Shown: positions 7,999 through 17,385, counted from the first letter of the stretch. The stretch is DNA of 58,352 nucleotides from Opitutus sp. GAS368 (GCA_943329925.2 CALQFT020000005.1:1-58352), one strand, 5' to 3'. Made by a program: numbers and translations. Notes: a model not told the origin generated them from the sequence alone.

Positions 7999-8493
7999 TT
8001 TTGTAAATTAGAGGAGAGAATGCTATTTTGCAAGACCTCGCCCGTGCCTTTAATGAATTCAGAGACCACCGTCCCGCCCGCCCAGACTGAATCACACACG
8101 TCCGAAACTTCAGAGCCCTTGGAGCGGTGCTGTTGGTTACTCGTCCTCCGACACCCCCCTCGCCAAGTTATTCTTAATGCGAGCTGAGACGGACTCTATA
8201 TGTAATCTTCGATCTCATTTCGTAAGGACGCTATATCTTTTGGGACGCTGCCGAGGGGCCAAACTTCGGAGACAATCATTGGGCCCGTCTTCGAAGCGAT
8301 TGAGAAGCCCACAAGAACGTCAGCCTCGGGGCTAAATGAGGACCGTGGAACCGACGTTTTGGGAGTGCCGGGCGAGGGGCCCGTTGACGGCTCGACTAGC
8401 GAAATGGACACCGCCGGACATCCCAGACGTGGACGCCGCTTTATGACTTTGATTATGACTTGGGGTCAAATGTCATTGCTAAATTCACGTAAG
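7999..8493. other. About 500 bp without a firm gene
   Basis: Between the ATPase start and the hairpin near tRNA-Leu no convincing gene is visible. A minus-strand frame at 8196-8411 (GTG start, 71 codons) contains protein-like text such as ADVLVGFSIASKTG and ends ...RNEIEDYI. It has no clear ribosome-binding site and no recognised family; it could be a fragment of a lost gene. Confidence 0.4.
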
Positions 8494-8494
8494 T

Positions 8495-8511
8495 CCTTCT
8501 CGCTGAGAAGG
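8495..8511 (-). terminator. Hairpin just downstream of tRNA-Leu
   Basis: On the minus strand CCTTCTC, AGC, GAGAAGG form a perfect 7-bp stem with a 3-base loop, starting 4 nt after the discriminator base of the tRNA. There is no T-tract (ACTTACG follows), so it may act as a processing or weak termination signal. Confidence 0.5.
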
Positions 8512-8514
8512 GAG

Positions 8515-8597
8515 TGCCGAAGGTGGGACTCGAACCCACACACCCTTACGGATACCAGATTTTGAGTCTAGCGCGTCTGCCATTCCGCCACTTCGGC
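8515..8597 (-). tRNA. tRNA-Leu (anticodon CAA)
   Basis: Reading the minus strand from 8597, the acceptor arm GCCGAAG pairs with CTTCGGC (8522-8516), followed by discriminator A at 8515. The D-arm contains GCGGAATGGCAGACGC, the anticodon loop is CTCAAAA (anticodon CAA, decoding UUG), there is a long class II variable arm (TATCCGTAAGGGTGT), and the T-arm is GTGGG-TTCGAGT-CCCAC. The long variable arm fits leucine. The 3' CCA is not encoded, so it must be added by a nucleotidyltransferase. Confidence 0.97.
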
Positions 8598-8613
8598 TTT
8601 TCTCTGGAAAACG

Positions 8614-8641
8614 CCCTTTAGCAATTTCCCTTTAGCAATTT
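8614..8641. repeat. Tandem duplication of a 14-bp unit
   Basis: CCCTTTAGCAATTT occurs twice in direct succession, immediately upstream (in transcription sense) of tRNA-Leu. On the minus strand this is AAATTGCTAAAGGG twice, which places duplicated AT-rich sequence in the tRNA promoter region. The remaining bases to 8878 hold no gene. Confidence 0.8.
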
Positions 8642-8878
8642 CCAAACTCCGCTCCCAGAAGGCACCCTCGACAATGTCTGATGCGCCGAATTGGAACGGA
8701 ACTGAACGTTGAATCGATTTTCGCTCTGATGCAACAATGGAGTGACGATTTTTCTCAAAGTCGGCAGCAATTTCAAAAAAAGTTTCCAGGAACCAGAATC
8801 AAGGTGCCCAGTAAAACTCATAATCCTTTTTGAAATTTCAGGCTTTTCGCCCTCTTACCCCAAGCCCAATCTCTGTTG

Positions 8879-9247
8879 ATGCGCCTCCTCCCAGTTATCG
8901 CGACCCTTCTTATGACCGCCTCCACACTGCTAGGGGCCGAGGCCCCGGTTCGCCACGTTGTTTCCTTTAAATTCAAGGCGGACGCCACCGTCGAGCAGGT
9001 ACATGCAATCGAGAGCGCCTTCGCTGCCCTCAAAACGAAGATTCCCCAAATTCAGTCGCTGGAGTGGGGCACGAACGTGAGCGAAGAGAAACTCGACAAA
9101 GGGTTTACGCACATGTGGGTGCTGGGCTTTGCAGACGCTAAAAACCTTAAGGTGTACTTGGATCATCCGGATCATCAGGCGTTTGTTGCACTGCTCAAGC
9201 CGAGCTTGGCAGACGCCTTCGTGGTGGATTTTCAGCGGCGCCCCTAA
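8879..9247 (+). CDS. Exported Dabb-domain (stress-responsive A/B barrel) protein
   Basis: From the ATG at 8879 (a TTG precedes it directly) the protein has 122 residues: a signal peptide (MRLLPVIATLLMTASTLLGA) and a Dabb domain. Family landmarks are VRHVVSFKFKADAT at the first strand, a helix with ESAFAALKTKIPQI, FTHMWVLGFADAKNLKVYL and the end DHPDHQAFVALLKP. Cytoplasmic Dabb proteins are dimeric alpha/beta barrels; exported versions are common in planctomycetes and verrucomicrobia and have no assigned reaction. It is convergent with glnD 31 nt downstream and shares no operon. Confidence 0.85.
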   Translation: MRLLPVIATLLMTASTLLGAEAPVRHVVSFKFKADATVEQVHAIESAFAALKTKIPQIQSLEWGTNVSEEKLDKGFTHMWVLGFADAKNLKVYLDHPDHQAFVALLKPSLADAFVVDFQRRP

Positions 9248-9278
9248 TCCTTATGGGCGGTGGCGGTCCTTGAGTGGC

Positions 9279-12083
9279 CTAGTCTGACTTGCTCGCCACC
9301 AAGGGCTCTGTGGCCTTCCATAGGGCTTGTTGCAATTGGCCCAAGCGCTCTGAGTCGCGCACCTTCTGCCCCAGTTCGTCCGTGATGTAAAAGCTGTCAA
9401 TGGCGGCTCCCTTTTCGGTTGCCACGCGGGAGAGGGCGATTTCCAAGCCTTCATCACCAATGGCTTTCAGCAGCGAGTGGAGCAACCCAAGACGGTCGGG
9501 GGTTTGGATGTCGACCACGGTGTAAACCGGATTGGTGCTGTTATCGATGGCGATGCGGGTGGGGAAGTCGAGGGACTCACTTAATTTGAATCCTCGCTTG
9601 CCTATGGAACGGGTTAGGCGCGGGGTGAAGTTAAAGGCTTCGGTTTCCAGGGCGCTACGCAGCACTTTCTCGGCAAGCTCCATCGCCTCGAGGTCCGTGA
9701 CGGCTTCGAATTCGCGGGTGCAGACCCGGAAAGTGTCGAGCACCAGGCTGTCTGCGCGTGTAAAAGCATCGGCACCAAGGATATTAAAGCCAGCGGCAGA
9801 CAGGGAGCCTGCAATCTTGGAGAGCAGCGCATGTCGGTCCCAACCACAAAAACGGAATTCTGTGTGACCACGATTGGGGTGGGGGATCCATTTGATTGCG
9901 GGCGTTAGCGCAAAGTCCGCATTTTTCACTAGCTGATCTAAAAATTTATGAAACAGGCGGATGTGGTCGGCGACGGTTTCCGGCGGGTAGCTTAGGAAGT
10001 AGCGCTCTGGCATGCCTTGAAAATGTGCGGCAACCTCCTCGGGCCACTCTCCCTTTAGCAACTGGGCGACTGCGGCTTGGAGATCTTCGCGCTCAACGCG
10101 GCGTTGGCGGAAAAATTCGACGTTGTCGGCGAGGAAAAGTTTTGTGGAGTGATATAACTGCCACACTAGCGACTCCTTCCAATCAGACCAGGTGGAGTCG
10201 TCGCCCACGCCCTGACCGTCAACAAGGGTAAGAATCATGAGGGCGTCTAGGTTGGGCTGGTTGCCAACAAGGCTCGCAAACTCTTTGATGGTAGCAGGAT
10301 CCTCCAAGTTTCGGCGCTGGGCAGTGCTGGAAATAGTGGAATGATGGTCCACCAGGAAGATGAGCTTTTTGCGCTGCGGAGAGGAGAGTTGCAGTCGCAC
10401 GGCGACACGCTGTGCGGCAATCGCGCTCGCCTCGGCGTGGTGGCGTACATTTGCAGCCTTGCCGGTATCGTGAAGCAAAAGAGCGAGATACAAAACAGCG
10501 GGATCCTCCAATTGGTGGAACAACTTCCGATAGCCCTTCAGCTTGGCCTCCTCGGTGTGGAGTAGGGCGTCGAGCTTTTCGATACAAACCAAGGTGTGCT
10601 CGTCAGCGGTGTAGCGGTGAAAGAATTCGTGCTGCACCAAGCAGGTTAATTCGCCGAATTCAGGAAGATAGCGGCCCAAGAAGTCGACCTGATGCATGGA
10701 GCGGAGCACTGCGCCGGCCTCGCCCTTGCGGGAAAGGATTGCTAAGAAAGTCTCCCTGTTGGCTTTGGCATACTGGAAGGTGCGGTCCACGAGGTGGAGT
10801 CGGCGCCGGATGAGTTGCTGTAATTCAGGGCTGATACGCTCTTCGCGTTTCTGTTCGTAATGAAAGAGGCGCATGAGCCTGGGCGGGTCCTGGCTGAAAA
10901 TGGCGCGGTTATCGGGGTAAATGCGGCCGTTGAGGCTGTAGAAGCCGTCGAAGTGCTCCTGCTTTGGCGGGCGAGAAAGGCGCAGGAGTTTGAGCAATTG
11001 GGTGCGCTTCTTGGGCTGGGGCGTGATCACGCACAAGCGTTCACAGAGCAGTTCGGTGATATTATAGATGTCTCGCGCGTGCATGTAATAGTCACGCATC
11101 AAAGCTTCAGTGCGGCGCAGAACGTTTTTCTGCGTGTACTCCAAATTATCAGCGATGGCTAATTGCTGGTTGATGAGAATGACATCAGAGGGACGCTGAT
11201 TGAGGTAATGTAATTCGTTGCGGATACGTAGCAGAAAGTCATAGGAACGATCCAGTTGCCGGCGTTCGGCCTCGTTGAGCAGCTTCTTTTCAACCAACTC
11301 TGCCGTGGTACGGACATGTTCTTTAAAAAAGGATATCCAAAGCAGGTTCTGGTAGTCGCGGAGTCCTCCGCAGCCGTTTTTGATATTCGGCTCCTGCATG
11401 TAGACTGTCCCGCCAAATTTGGCGTGGCGCTCGGATTGGTCTGCGACGCGCTGGGCTATGTATTCGTCCACGTGTTTTTCCACACACTGCTGGACGAACT
11501 GCTTCTGAAAGCGGGCAAAAAGGGCCTCGTCACCTGCAACTAGGCGGGCCTCAAGCAGGGAGGTTTTGGAAAGCATATCCAGATTGGCCTGTGCTATGGC
11601 CTCCTCAGGAGTACGCGTGCTATGGCCAACTTTGAATCCGACATCCCAAAGCGTGTAGAGAACTTTCTCAACAATGCCAGCTAGCTCCAGTCGGGCTGTT
11701 GGATCGGAGGTGCCTTCGTGGAGAAACATTAAATCCACGTCGCTGAATGGATTAAGCTCACCTCGTCCATATCCGCCGATGGCAACCAGAGCGACGTTGA
11801 GATTCGGGGGTGCGCCTGCTTTTTTCTTTGCGACGGAGCCATCTGCAGCGGCGTCGAGTCGGCTGGCGGATCCTAGAAGGTGGCGCAACACAATGTCCAC
11901 CACTGTCGCGCGCTGGCCGCAGACCTCGCGTCCGCCGCCGCCGCTGGTGTGGCGCAGGCGGATGCGGTGGTTTTCAAGTTTGATGAACTTTTGGTAAAGC
12001 TTCAGCAGCTCTTCAGAGCGCAGGGTTCCTTTTGAAAACAACTCCTGTTCGGCGTGGGCGAGCACTTTTTCGCGATGACGCAT
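9279..12083 (-). CDS. glnD: Bifunctional PII uridylyltransferase / uridylyl-removing enzyme
   Basis: A 934-residue protein with the full GlnD architecture. The nucleotidyltransferase active site is GGYGRGELNPFSDVDLMFLH (residues 103-122; acidic pair D115/D117). The GlnE-type linker domain follows, then the HD domain that removes UMP (LLLHDTGKAANVRHH), then two ACT domains that sense glutamine (FCGWDRHALLSKIAGSLSAA and PDRLGLLHSLLKAIGDEG). The length fits the usual 850-950 residues. The enzyme modifies PII signal proteins according to nitrogen status and controls glutamine synthetase. No glnB, glnK or amtB gene lies in the window. The gene is transcribed alone and divergently from the response-regulator gene. 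Confidence 0.95.
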   Translation of the reverse strand: MRHREKVLAHAEQELFSKGTLRSEELLKLYQKFIKLENHRIRLRHTSGGGGREVCGQRATVVDIVLRHLLGSASRLDAAADGSVAKKKAGAPPNLNVALVAIGGYGRGELNPFSDVDLMFLHEGTSDPTARLELAGIVEKVLYTLWDVGFKVGHSTRTPEEAIAQANLDMLSKTSLLEARLVAGDEALFARFQKQFVQQCVEKHVDEYIAQRVADQSERHAKFGGTVYMQEPNIKNGCGGLRDYQNLLWISFFKEHVRTTAELVEKKLLNEAERRQLDRSYDFLLRIRNELHYLNQRPSDVILINQQLAIADNLEYTQKNVLRRTEALMRDYYMHARDIYNITELLCERLCVITPQPKKRTQLLKLLRLSRPPKQEHFDGFYSLNGRIYPDNRAIFSQDPPRLMRLFHYEQKREERISPELQQLIRRRLHLVDRTFQYAKANRETFLAILSRKGEAGAVLRSMHQVDFLGRYLPEFGELTCLVQHEFFHRYTADEHTLVCIEKLDALLHTEEAKLKGYRKLFHQLEDPAVLYLALLLHDTGKAANVRHHAEASAIAAQRVAVRLQLSSPQRKKLIFLVDHHSTISSTAQRRNLEDPATIKEFASLVGNQPNLDALMILTLVDGQGVGDDSTWSDWKESLVWQLYHSTKLFLADNVEFFRQRRVEREDLQAAVAQLLKGEWPEEVAAHFQGMPERYFLSYPPETVADHIRLFHKFLDQLVKNADFALTPAIKWIPHPNRGHTEFRFCGWDRHALLSKIAGSLSAAGFNILGADAFTRADSLVLDTFRVCTREFEAVTDLEAMELAEKVLRSALETEAFNFTPRLTRSIGKRGFKLSESLDFPTRIAIDNSTNPVYTVVDIQTPDRLGLLHSLLKAIGDEGLEIALSRVATEKGAAIDSFYITDELGQKVRDSERLGQLQQALWKATEPLVASKSD

Positions 12084-12277
12084 TGGAATAAAATGGTTGA
12101 GGGAGACTCGGGAGATGCTTGTTTGGGAGCTTTCTAGGGCAAGGTTGCCGCTTTCTTTAAAACTCGAAAATGGGGCGTCCGAGATTGAATGTGGTCGTTA
12201 TTTAGTGAAAACTTGAACCTCCTCCGGTCTCTGATCTGCTCCAGCATAGGTTCTAAACTTAGCCGGTTTTCTTTGTC

Positions 12278-13018
12278 ATGCAATCCTCCCACCAAACGAA
12301 TCCAGACCGGCTCCAGGTGTTGCTGATCGACGATGATAGCAAACTTTGTCGTCTGATTGCGGGCTACCTTAATCCGCTGGGCTATGAAGTTCATGCGGTT
12401 CATAACGGGCTGGAAGGCTTGGATCGGGCGAACCAAGGCGAGTGGCACGCGGTGTTGCTGGACATGATGTTGCCGGGGCTCAACGGGTTTGAAGTTCTCA
12501 AACGCCTCCGTCAGACAAGCTCGGTGCCCGTATTGATGCTTACCAATCGCGGGGAGGAAGCCGATCGTATTGTGGGTTTGGAACTTGGGGCGGATGATTA
12601 TATCGCCAAAACCTGCTCGAGCCGGGAAATGCTGGCGCGCTTGCGGGCTGTGGCTCGGCGCTCCCAGCGGCTTACTGCCGATTCGGTTCGGGAGGAGGAT
12701 GTGGATTTGCGGGTGGGCCTGCTCCATATCCAACCTTCGTCGCGCACCGTCGCAATCGGTGATCAGCCGGTGTTACTGACTCCCGTGGAGTATGATTTGC
12801 TTTTCTCCCTCGCAAAATCCGCGGGTCGCATCAAATCGCGAGAGCAGCTTTTAGAGGAAATTCGCGAACGCAATTACGACGTGTTTGATCGCTCCATAGA
12901 CGTTCATATTTCGGCGCTACGCAAGAAGTTGGGGGACGACCCGAAGCAGCCACGCTTCATCCGCACGGTACGCACAGCGGGTTATTCACTTATGAACCCG
13001 GACGTGCCGCATGCTTGA
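12278..13018 (+). CDS. OmpR/CpxR-family response regulator
   Basis: A 246-residue protein. The receiver domain occupies residues 12-130, with acidic pocket LLIDDDS (D18-D20), phosphoacceptor D62 (VLLDMMLPG), switch Thr89 and Lys111. The usual K-P-F after the lysine is K111-T112-C113 (YIAKTCSSREML), so the normally cis-proline is missing. The C-terminal winged helix is of OmpR type (VLLTPVEYDLLFSLAKSAGR; SIDVHISALRKKLGDD; IRTVRTAGYSL). It overlaps the histidine-kinase gene by 8 nt. CpxR is the closest recognisable relative, which points to envelope-stress signalling, but the stimulus is not known. Confidence 0.9.
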   Translation: MQSSHQTNPDRLQVLLIDDDSKLCRLIAGYLNPLGYEVHAVHNGLEGLDRANQGEWHAVLLDMMLPGLNGFEVLKRLRQTSSVPVLMLTNRGEEADRIVGLELGADDYIAKTCSSREMLARLRAVARRSQRLTADSVREEDVDLRVGLLHIQPSSRTVAIGDQPVLLTPVEYDLLFSLAKSAGRIKSREQLLEEIRERNYDVFDRSIDVHISALRKKLGDDPKQPRFIRTVRTAGYSLMNPDVPHA

Positions 13019-14612
13019 GCACGCTAAAGCTCAGAGTGCGGATGAGAATCCGAGAGGTAGGCCGGTGTGGGTGCCCGTATCGCTGCAGATTTTGTCGTGG
13101 TTTTTTTTAAACATAGTGGCAGTGGGCGTCATCGCGGCTGCTTTGTTGATCGGTCATGGCGGTCCGTTGCTGAGCGTGCTCTTGAGCGGCAGGGCGGGGG
13201 AGCGTCTGGATTCCTTGGTGACAGAGGTGGGTGAACGAATCTCAGTGTTGCCGTCTTCGCGTTGGAGCGAGGTGACCTCGAGTCTGGCGAGGCGGCACGG
13301 CATGTCCTTTGGGGTCGTGAGGCGGGGAGGGGACTTGCAGGCGGGCTGGTTGCCGCCGGTGCCAGAGCTGGTTTTGGCGAAAGTGCGTGAATTAGCTTCC
13401 TTGAGACCGCCGCCTCCAGCTCCTCCGAAGGGCCCGTTGCACTACGGAATTGAGGGCGGCCAATCAGACTCCCCATTTGGTGAAAACCTCGAGCCACAGC
13501 ATCCGCCGGAGCGGGAGGGTTTACGAGGTGGAGAGCCTCCCTTGCCGCCTTCGGCCAAACGCTTTCTGGTGTATGAGAACGGCTTGTATTGGATAGGGTT
13601 GAATATGCCGCCCATCCTCAATGGCGTGCATTTTCGAGGGCCGACTTTGCTGTTAGTGGCATCCACCTCGCTGTTGAAGGGCGGATTGATTTTGGAAAGT
13701 ACGCCCTTTTGGATAGCGGCGGGAATTCTTCTGGGCTCGGCACTGTTTTGGTGGCCCTTAGTGCGACGTATTACGGTGCCTTTGAAGCGGATGCGTATTG
13801 CGGCTGAACAGATGGCCCAAGGCCATTTCGACAAGCGGCTGGACATCGAGCGCAGTGACGAAATTGGGAGCTTGGCGACTTCACTGAATCATTTGGCGAT
13901 GCGGTTGGAGGACTTTGTGACGGGAAAGAAGCAGTTTTTGGGGGATATAGCCCATGAGCTGGGCTCGCCTCTTGCCCGCCTGCAATACGCGGTTGCGATT
14001 ATGGAGTCTCAGGCGCGGCCTGAGATGCAGCCCATTCTGGATGATGTTCGTGAGGAAGTCGCTCAGATGGCTGCACTTTTACAGGAGATTTTACAGTTTA
14101 CCCAAGCGGGGTTGCAGTCTGAATTAAAGATGCAACGCGTCGAATTGTGTGAGGCCCTCGAGCGTGTATTGCAACAGGAAAACATTGCGCCTCAACATGT
14201 TTCCTCCAAGTTAAAGGAGGGGTTTTCAGTGCTTGCAGATCCGCTTTACCTTCAGCGCGCCATCGCCAATATCCTGCGCAACAGCCTGCGTTATGCCGAG
14301 GGTTCCGGCCCAATTCAGATTGAGGCGCGGCGCGAAAAAAATGAAATCCTGCTGCGGATTTCCGATCAGGGCCCCGGAGTGCCGCCAGAATTAGTGCACC
14401 GCTTGTGCGATCCATTTTTCAGAACAGAATCCGCTCGGACCCGGGAGACTGGTGGAGTTGGGCTGGGGCTATCCATCGTGAAGCGCTGCGTGGAGGCCTG
14501 CGGTGGAACGGTGTTCTTGCGCAATTTAGTGCCGCACGGTTTGGTTGTAGAGATGCGATTGCCCGCATACAAGGCCGTGGAGGGGTTTTCTCTACTGCCT
14601 CAGGGCAAATAG
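13011..14612 (+). CDS. Membrane sensor histidine kinase, CpxA-like
   Basis: A 533-residue kinase whose ATG overlaps the end of the response-regulator gene. An N-terminal span (ILSWFFLNIVAVGVIAAALL) and a second one around FWIAAGILLGSALFWWPLV bracket a periplasmic sensor that contains a proline-rich stretch (RPPPPAPPKG). HAMP follows (LKRMRIAAEQMAQGHFDKRL), then the H-box DIAHELGSPLARL with His315, then N-box RAIANILRNSLRYA and G-boxes DQGPGVP and VGLGLSIVKRCVEACGG. In the H-box the usual Arg of HELRTPL is Gly. The two genes surely form one two-component system; the CpxA resemblance is in HELxxPLxRL and the layout. Confidence 0.9.
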   Translation: MLEHAKAQSADENPRGRPVWVPVSLQILSWFFLNIVAVGVIAAALLIGHGGPLLSVLLSGRAGERLDSLVTEVGERISVLPSSRWSEVTSSLARRHGMSFGVVRRGGDLQAGWLPPVPELVLAKVRELASLRPPPPAPPKGPLHYGIEGGQSDSPFGENLEPQHPPEREGLRGGEPPLPPSAKRFLVYENGLYWIGLNMPPILNGVHFRGPTLLLVASTSLLKGGLILESTPFWIAAGILLGSALFWWPLVRRITVPLKRMRIAAEQMAQGHFDKRLDIERSDEIGSLATSLNHLAMRLEDFVTGKKQFLGDIAHELGSPLARLQYAVAIMESQARPEMQPILDDVREEVAQMAALLQEILQFTQAGLQSELKMQRVELCEALERVLQQENIAPQHVSSKLKEGFSVLADPLYLQRAIANILRNSLRYAEGSGPIQIEARREKNEILLRISDQGPGVPPELVHRLCDPFFRTESARTRETGGVGLGLSIVKRCVEACGGTVFLRNLVPHGLVVEMRLPAYKAVEGFSLLPQGK

Positions 14613-14667
14613 GTTAACCCAATCCGAGTCCATCAAAGCGGCGCCCGACTTTCGGCTTGGCCTGTGG

Positions 14668-15975
14668 TCAGGGGAGTTTGGGAGAGGGAAGCGGAAGACG
14701 CAGGTCGTCGGAATCCTTGGGGGCGAGGCCGCTCTCGTGGACAAGGCGATCGAAAATGGGGGAGGCCATGAGCGTTGTCAGCACGGCCATAATCACCAGA
14801 GTGGCGAAAAGCCCTTCGGAAATGATGCCCCGTTGTAGGCCGATATTGATGATGATGAGCTCCATGAGCCCTCGGGCGTTCATTAAGACGCCGATTCCGA
14901 GGGCCTCCCGGTTGGGAATGCCTGTGGCCCTCGCCGCAAGCCAGCACGCGACTCCCTTGCCCAAAACCGCCGCTGTCAAAACCGCGACGCACATGAGCCA
15001 GAGAAAGCCCGTGTTTAGGAGCCCGATTTTTGTGTTCAACCCGGAATACGTGAAAAACAAGGGCAGCAACAAGGCGACGGTCAGTGGCTGAATGCGCGCG
15101 ATGAGATCGCGGGTGACAATCCCCCGGGGCATGGCGGCTCCCATGACAAAGGCGCCGAAAACGGCGTGAAGGCCGACCTTGTCGGTAATCCAGGCACCCA
15201 GCGCCATCAGGGCGAGCCCAACCACAAGACCCGCCTCGGAAAGAGCGCCGTTCTCGGTGAGCTGATGCTCGAAGCGCTTCGCCAGTGGCCGCACCAAACC
15301 GAGGGCCACGCACAAGTAGCCGGCGCCCCCCAGCATGTTCCAGAGCGCGTGCGACCAGTTGTTGTCGAAGCTCGCCAGCACAACGGCGAGCAGGCACCAC
15401 GCAGTCGCGTCATCCAAAGCGCCGGCGCCGATGGCTACGGTCCCCATCGTCGTGCCATTGAGCTTTTTAAATTGGATGATCCTAGCCAGCATCGGGAACG
15501 CTGTGATGCACATTGAGGCTCCCAGAAACAACATCGCCTCCAATAGGGACGTCCTTTTTGGAAATAGTTCGGTGTGGTGGAAAAACACCCAGCCCAGTCC
15601 GGCGCCCAGTAGAAACGGGGCGATCATTCCCGCGGCGGAGACGGCGATGGAACTCCTCAGTTTCTTCCTGATGATGTCGACTCTGAACTCCATCCCCACC
15701 ACAAACATATAAAGTGCCAACCCGAGTTGGGAGGCGGGGAAGAGATAGCTTTGGGTGTCGCGAAGAGTCTGTGTTTTGTCCCAAGCAAACAGGGCGGACT
15801 GCGCTTCGGGCCACAGCAGGCCGAAGAGCGAGGGGCCCAGCAGAACGCCGGCGATCATTTCAGCGACGACCTGAGGTTGTCCCAGTTTGGCCGCCACCGC
15901 TCCCACGGCACGGCAGAAGAGGAGGATGACGGCGAGTTGGAGGAAAAACTGGATCGCGAGGTGAAGGTTATCCAT
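14668..15975 (-). CDS. CPA2-family cation:proton antiporter
   Basis: A 435-residue membrane protein of the KefB/NhaS type with about 12 hydrophobic segments. Landmarks are VVAEMIAGVLLGPSLFG near residue 40, QLGLALYMFVVGMEF in the fourth segment, GAGALDDATAWCLLA carrying the paired aspartates expected of electrogenic exchangers, and GAFVMGAAMPRG. There is no C-terminal TrkA-N domain; the protein ends 30 residues after the last span. It probably exchanges Na+ or K+ for protons across the inner membrane. It is divergent from a LysR gene 91 nt away, a layout that suggests regulation by it, and convergent with the kinase gene. Confidence 0.88.
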   Translation of the reverse strand: MDNLHLAIQFFLQLAVILLFCRAVGAVAAKLGQPQVVAEMIAGVLLGPSLFGLLWPEAQSALFAWDKTQTLRDTQSYLFPASQLGLALYMFVVGMEFRVDIIRKKLRSSIAVSAAGMIAPFLLGAGLGWVFFHHTELFPKRTSLLEAMLFLGASMCITAFPMLARIIQFKKLNGTTMGTVAIGAGALDDATAWCLLAVVLASFDNNWSHALWNMLGGAGYLCVALGLVRPLAKRFEHQLTENGALSEAGLVVGLALMALGAWITDKVGLHAVFGAFVMGAAMPRGIVTRDLIARIQPLTVALLLPLFFTYSGLNTKIGLLNTGFLWLMCVAVLTAAVLGKGVACWLAARATGIPNREALGIGVLMNARGLMELIIINIGLQRGIISEGLFATLVIMAVLTTLMASPIFDRLVHESGLAPKDSDDLRLPLPSPKLP

Positions 15976-15998
15976 GAATAGAGATCCGTTTATACATG

Positions 15999-16012
15999 GT
16001 TATGCTTGTAAC
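15999..16012. promoter_or_regulatory. Possible LysR operator between antiporter and regulator
   Basis: GTTATGCTTGTAAC has perfect 4-bp outer arms (GTTA/TAAC) around a 6-base centre, the general look of a LysR-type box. It lies 24 nt from the antiporter start and 54 nt from the LysR start. Short dyads arise by chance, so this is weak. Confidence 0.3.
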
Positions 16013-16066
16013 GGAAATAGAGGTTTGCTATGAGGTTGATCGCGGTTCGGTATAAGTAAGGCACCT

Positions 16067-16966
16067 ATGGAACTCAGGCATCTGCGTTATTTTCAAGCTG
16101 TCGCCGAGGAGCTCAGCTTCACGCGGGCTTCCCGGCGTTTGCACATCGCCCAGCCCGCGCTGAGTCGAGCCATCAAGGAGATTGAGACAGATTTGGGGGC
16201 TGCGGTTTTGGAGCGCACTACGAGCCGCGTCAGGCTTACGGCGGCGGGGGAGGTGCTGCTGCGAGAATCGGCGGTGCTTTTGGAGCGGTGGGAGGAGGCG
16301 TTGCGCAAGGTGCGACGCACGGCCAGCGGGGAGGAGGGGGAGCTGCGTCTGGGTTATATTGGACCGCCTACGCAGCCGTTTTTAGGCAGGCTTTTGGGGG
16401 AGTACCGCAGGCGGTATCCAAGGGTGAGTATTCATTTGGAGGAGCGCACGCCGGAACGGGTTTGGGAAATGGTGGTCAAAGGGAAGCTCTCGCTTGGCCT
16501 GACCCGGCCGGTGCCGCTTTCGGAGGATTTGGGCCTTCAAACCATTGAGTTGCGGGCGGAAAGACTGGGTATCGTCGTGCCTCCCGGACATCCCTTTTCA
16601 AAACGAAAGGCCGTCCTCTGGTCGGCCTTGGAGCGGGAGCATCTGGTGGTTTTGGCGCGCCGGGAGGGGGTGGGGTTGCATGACGCCGTCTTAAGCGGGT
16701 GCAGGCAGTCGGGATTTGCCCCGCGTATCGTGCAGACCCCCAGCCTCATTGGAACGGTCCTGAGTTATGTGGAGGCGGGCACAGGAATTGGGGTGGTCAC
16801 GGAGGGTGTTCTCACTCGGGACAACCCGCTTCGATTTATCCCCCTTTCTCCGACGCTGACGGTGCCGTTGGTGCTGGTTTGGCAGGAGGACGGGGACACT
16901 CCGCCGCTCGCCCGTTTCCGAGAACTTTTAGGCGAGTGGCTTAAGGACGGTTTACTCTGGGGGTAA
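16067..16966 (+). CDS. LysR-family transcriptional regulator
   Basis: A 299-residue protein. Residues 1-60 form the winged helix-turn-helix (MELRHLRYFQAVAEELSFTR; LHIAQPALSRAIKEIETDLG), followed by the linker helix (RESAVLLERWEEALRKVRR) and a two-lobed effector domain (GELRLGYIGPPTQPFLGRLL; YVEAGTGIGVVTEGVL). The length is standard. BenM/CatR-like regulators of aromatic catabolism share this layout, but no such genes are here. It is transcribed divergently from the antiporter, its most likely target besides itself. A small lipoprotein gene follows 65 nt downstream in the same direction. Confidence 0.92.
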   Translation: MELRHLRYFQAVAEELSFTRASRRLHIAQPALSRAIKEIETDLGAAVLERTTSRVRLTAAGEVLLRESAVLLERWEEALRKVRRTASGEEGELRLGYIGPPTQPFLGRLLGEYRRRYPRVSIHLEERTPERVWEMVVKGKLSLGLTRPVPLSEDLGLQTIELRAERLGIVVPPGHPFSKRKAVLWSALEREHLVVLARREGVGLHDAVLSGCRQSGFAPRIVQTPSLIGTVLSYVEAGTGIGVVTEGVLTRDNPLRFIPLSPTLTVPLVLVWQEDGDTPPLARFRELLGEWLKDGLLWG

Positions 16967-17031
16967 GGGGGCCGTTGTCAGACTTTCGGATTTAATACTC
17001 CGCCGCTTTCCGTTCTACCTCAACTTTGGTA

Positions 17032-17385
17032 ATGAAACACGCACTCACAATACTCTTCACCGCCCTGCTGCTCTCTTGCCTGGCAGCGTCCGGGATGTCG
17101 TCGCCCACCAAAGTCCGCACCGAGACTTGGACCGAAAAATGGACTGCCGCCGCCGGCAAGGTTGAGACCCACGCCGTCACCGCTGGCATCGGCACGCTGA
17201 GGAACATCGTGTTTGAAAACCTCACCTTCAATCGCAACGTCACCATCACCGGTGTTCGCACCCGCGATTCGCAGACAGATTTGCCCATCGAAGAAGTCGT
17301 CCAGGTCATCGAGCAAAAACCCAATTCCGATTACCCGAAGACCACGCCCCGCGGCGGCACCGGTAAAGGCATCTGGATTCAATGA
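17032..17385 (+). CDS. Small exported (possibly lipo-) protein, unknown function
   Basis: 117 residues from the ATG at 17032. The leader MKHALTILFTALLLSCLAAS contains a lipobox-like LLSC, which would place Cys16 as the lipidated residue; a normal signal peptidase I site is also possible. The mature part is hydrophilic and strand-rich (VETHAVTAGIGTLRNIVFEN) and I recognise no family. It is preceded by the LysR gene and followed by about 260 bp that contain a coding remnant. Its reading frame is supported by the leader and a consistent stop, not by homology. Confidence 0.5.
   Translation: MKHALTILFTALLLSCLAASGMSSPTKVRTETWTEKWTAAAGKVETHAVTAGIGTLRNIVFENLTFNRNVTITGVRTRDSQTDLPIEEVVQVIEQKPNSDYPKTTPRGGTGKGIWIQ

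Noticed and set aside
8359-8565. Plus-strand open frame running into the tRNA-Leu gene
   Set aside because: It ends inside the antisense of the tRNA and has no recognised feature.
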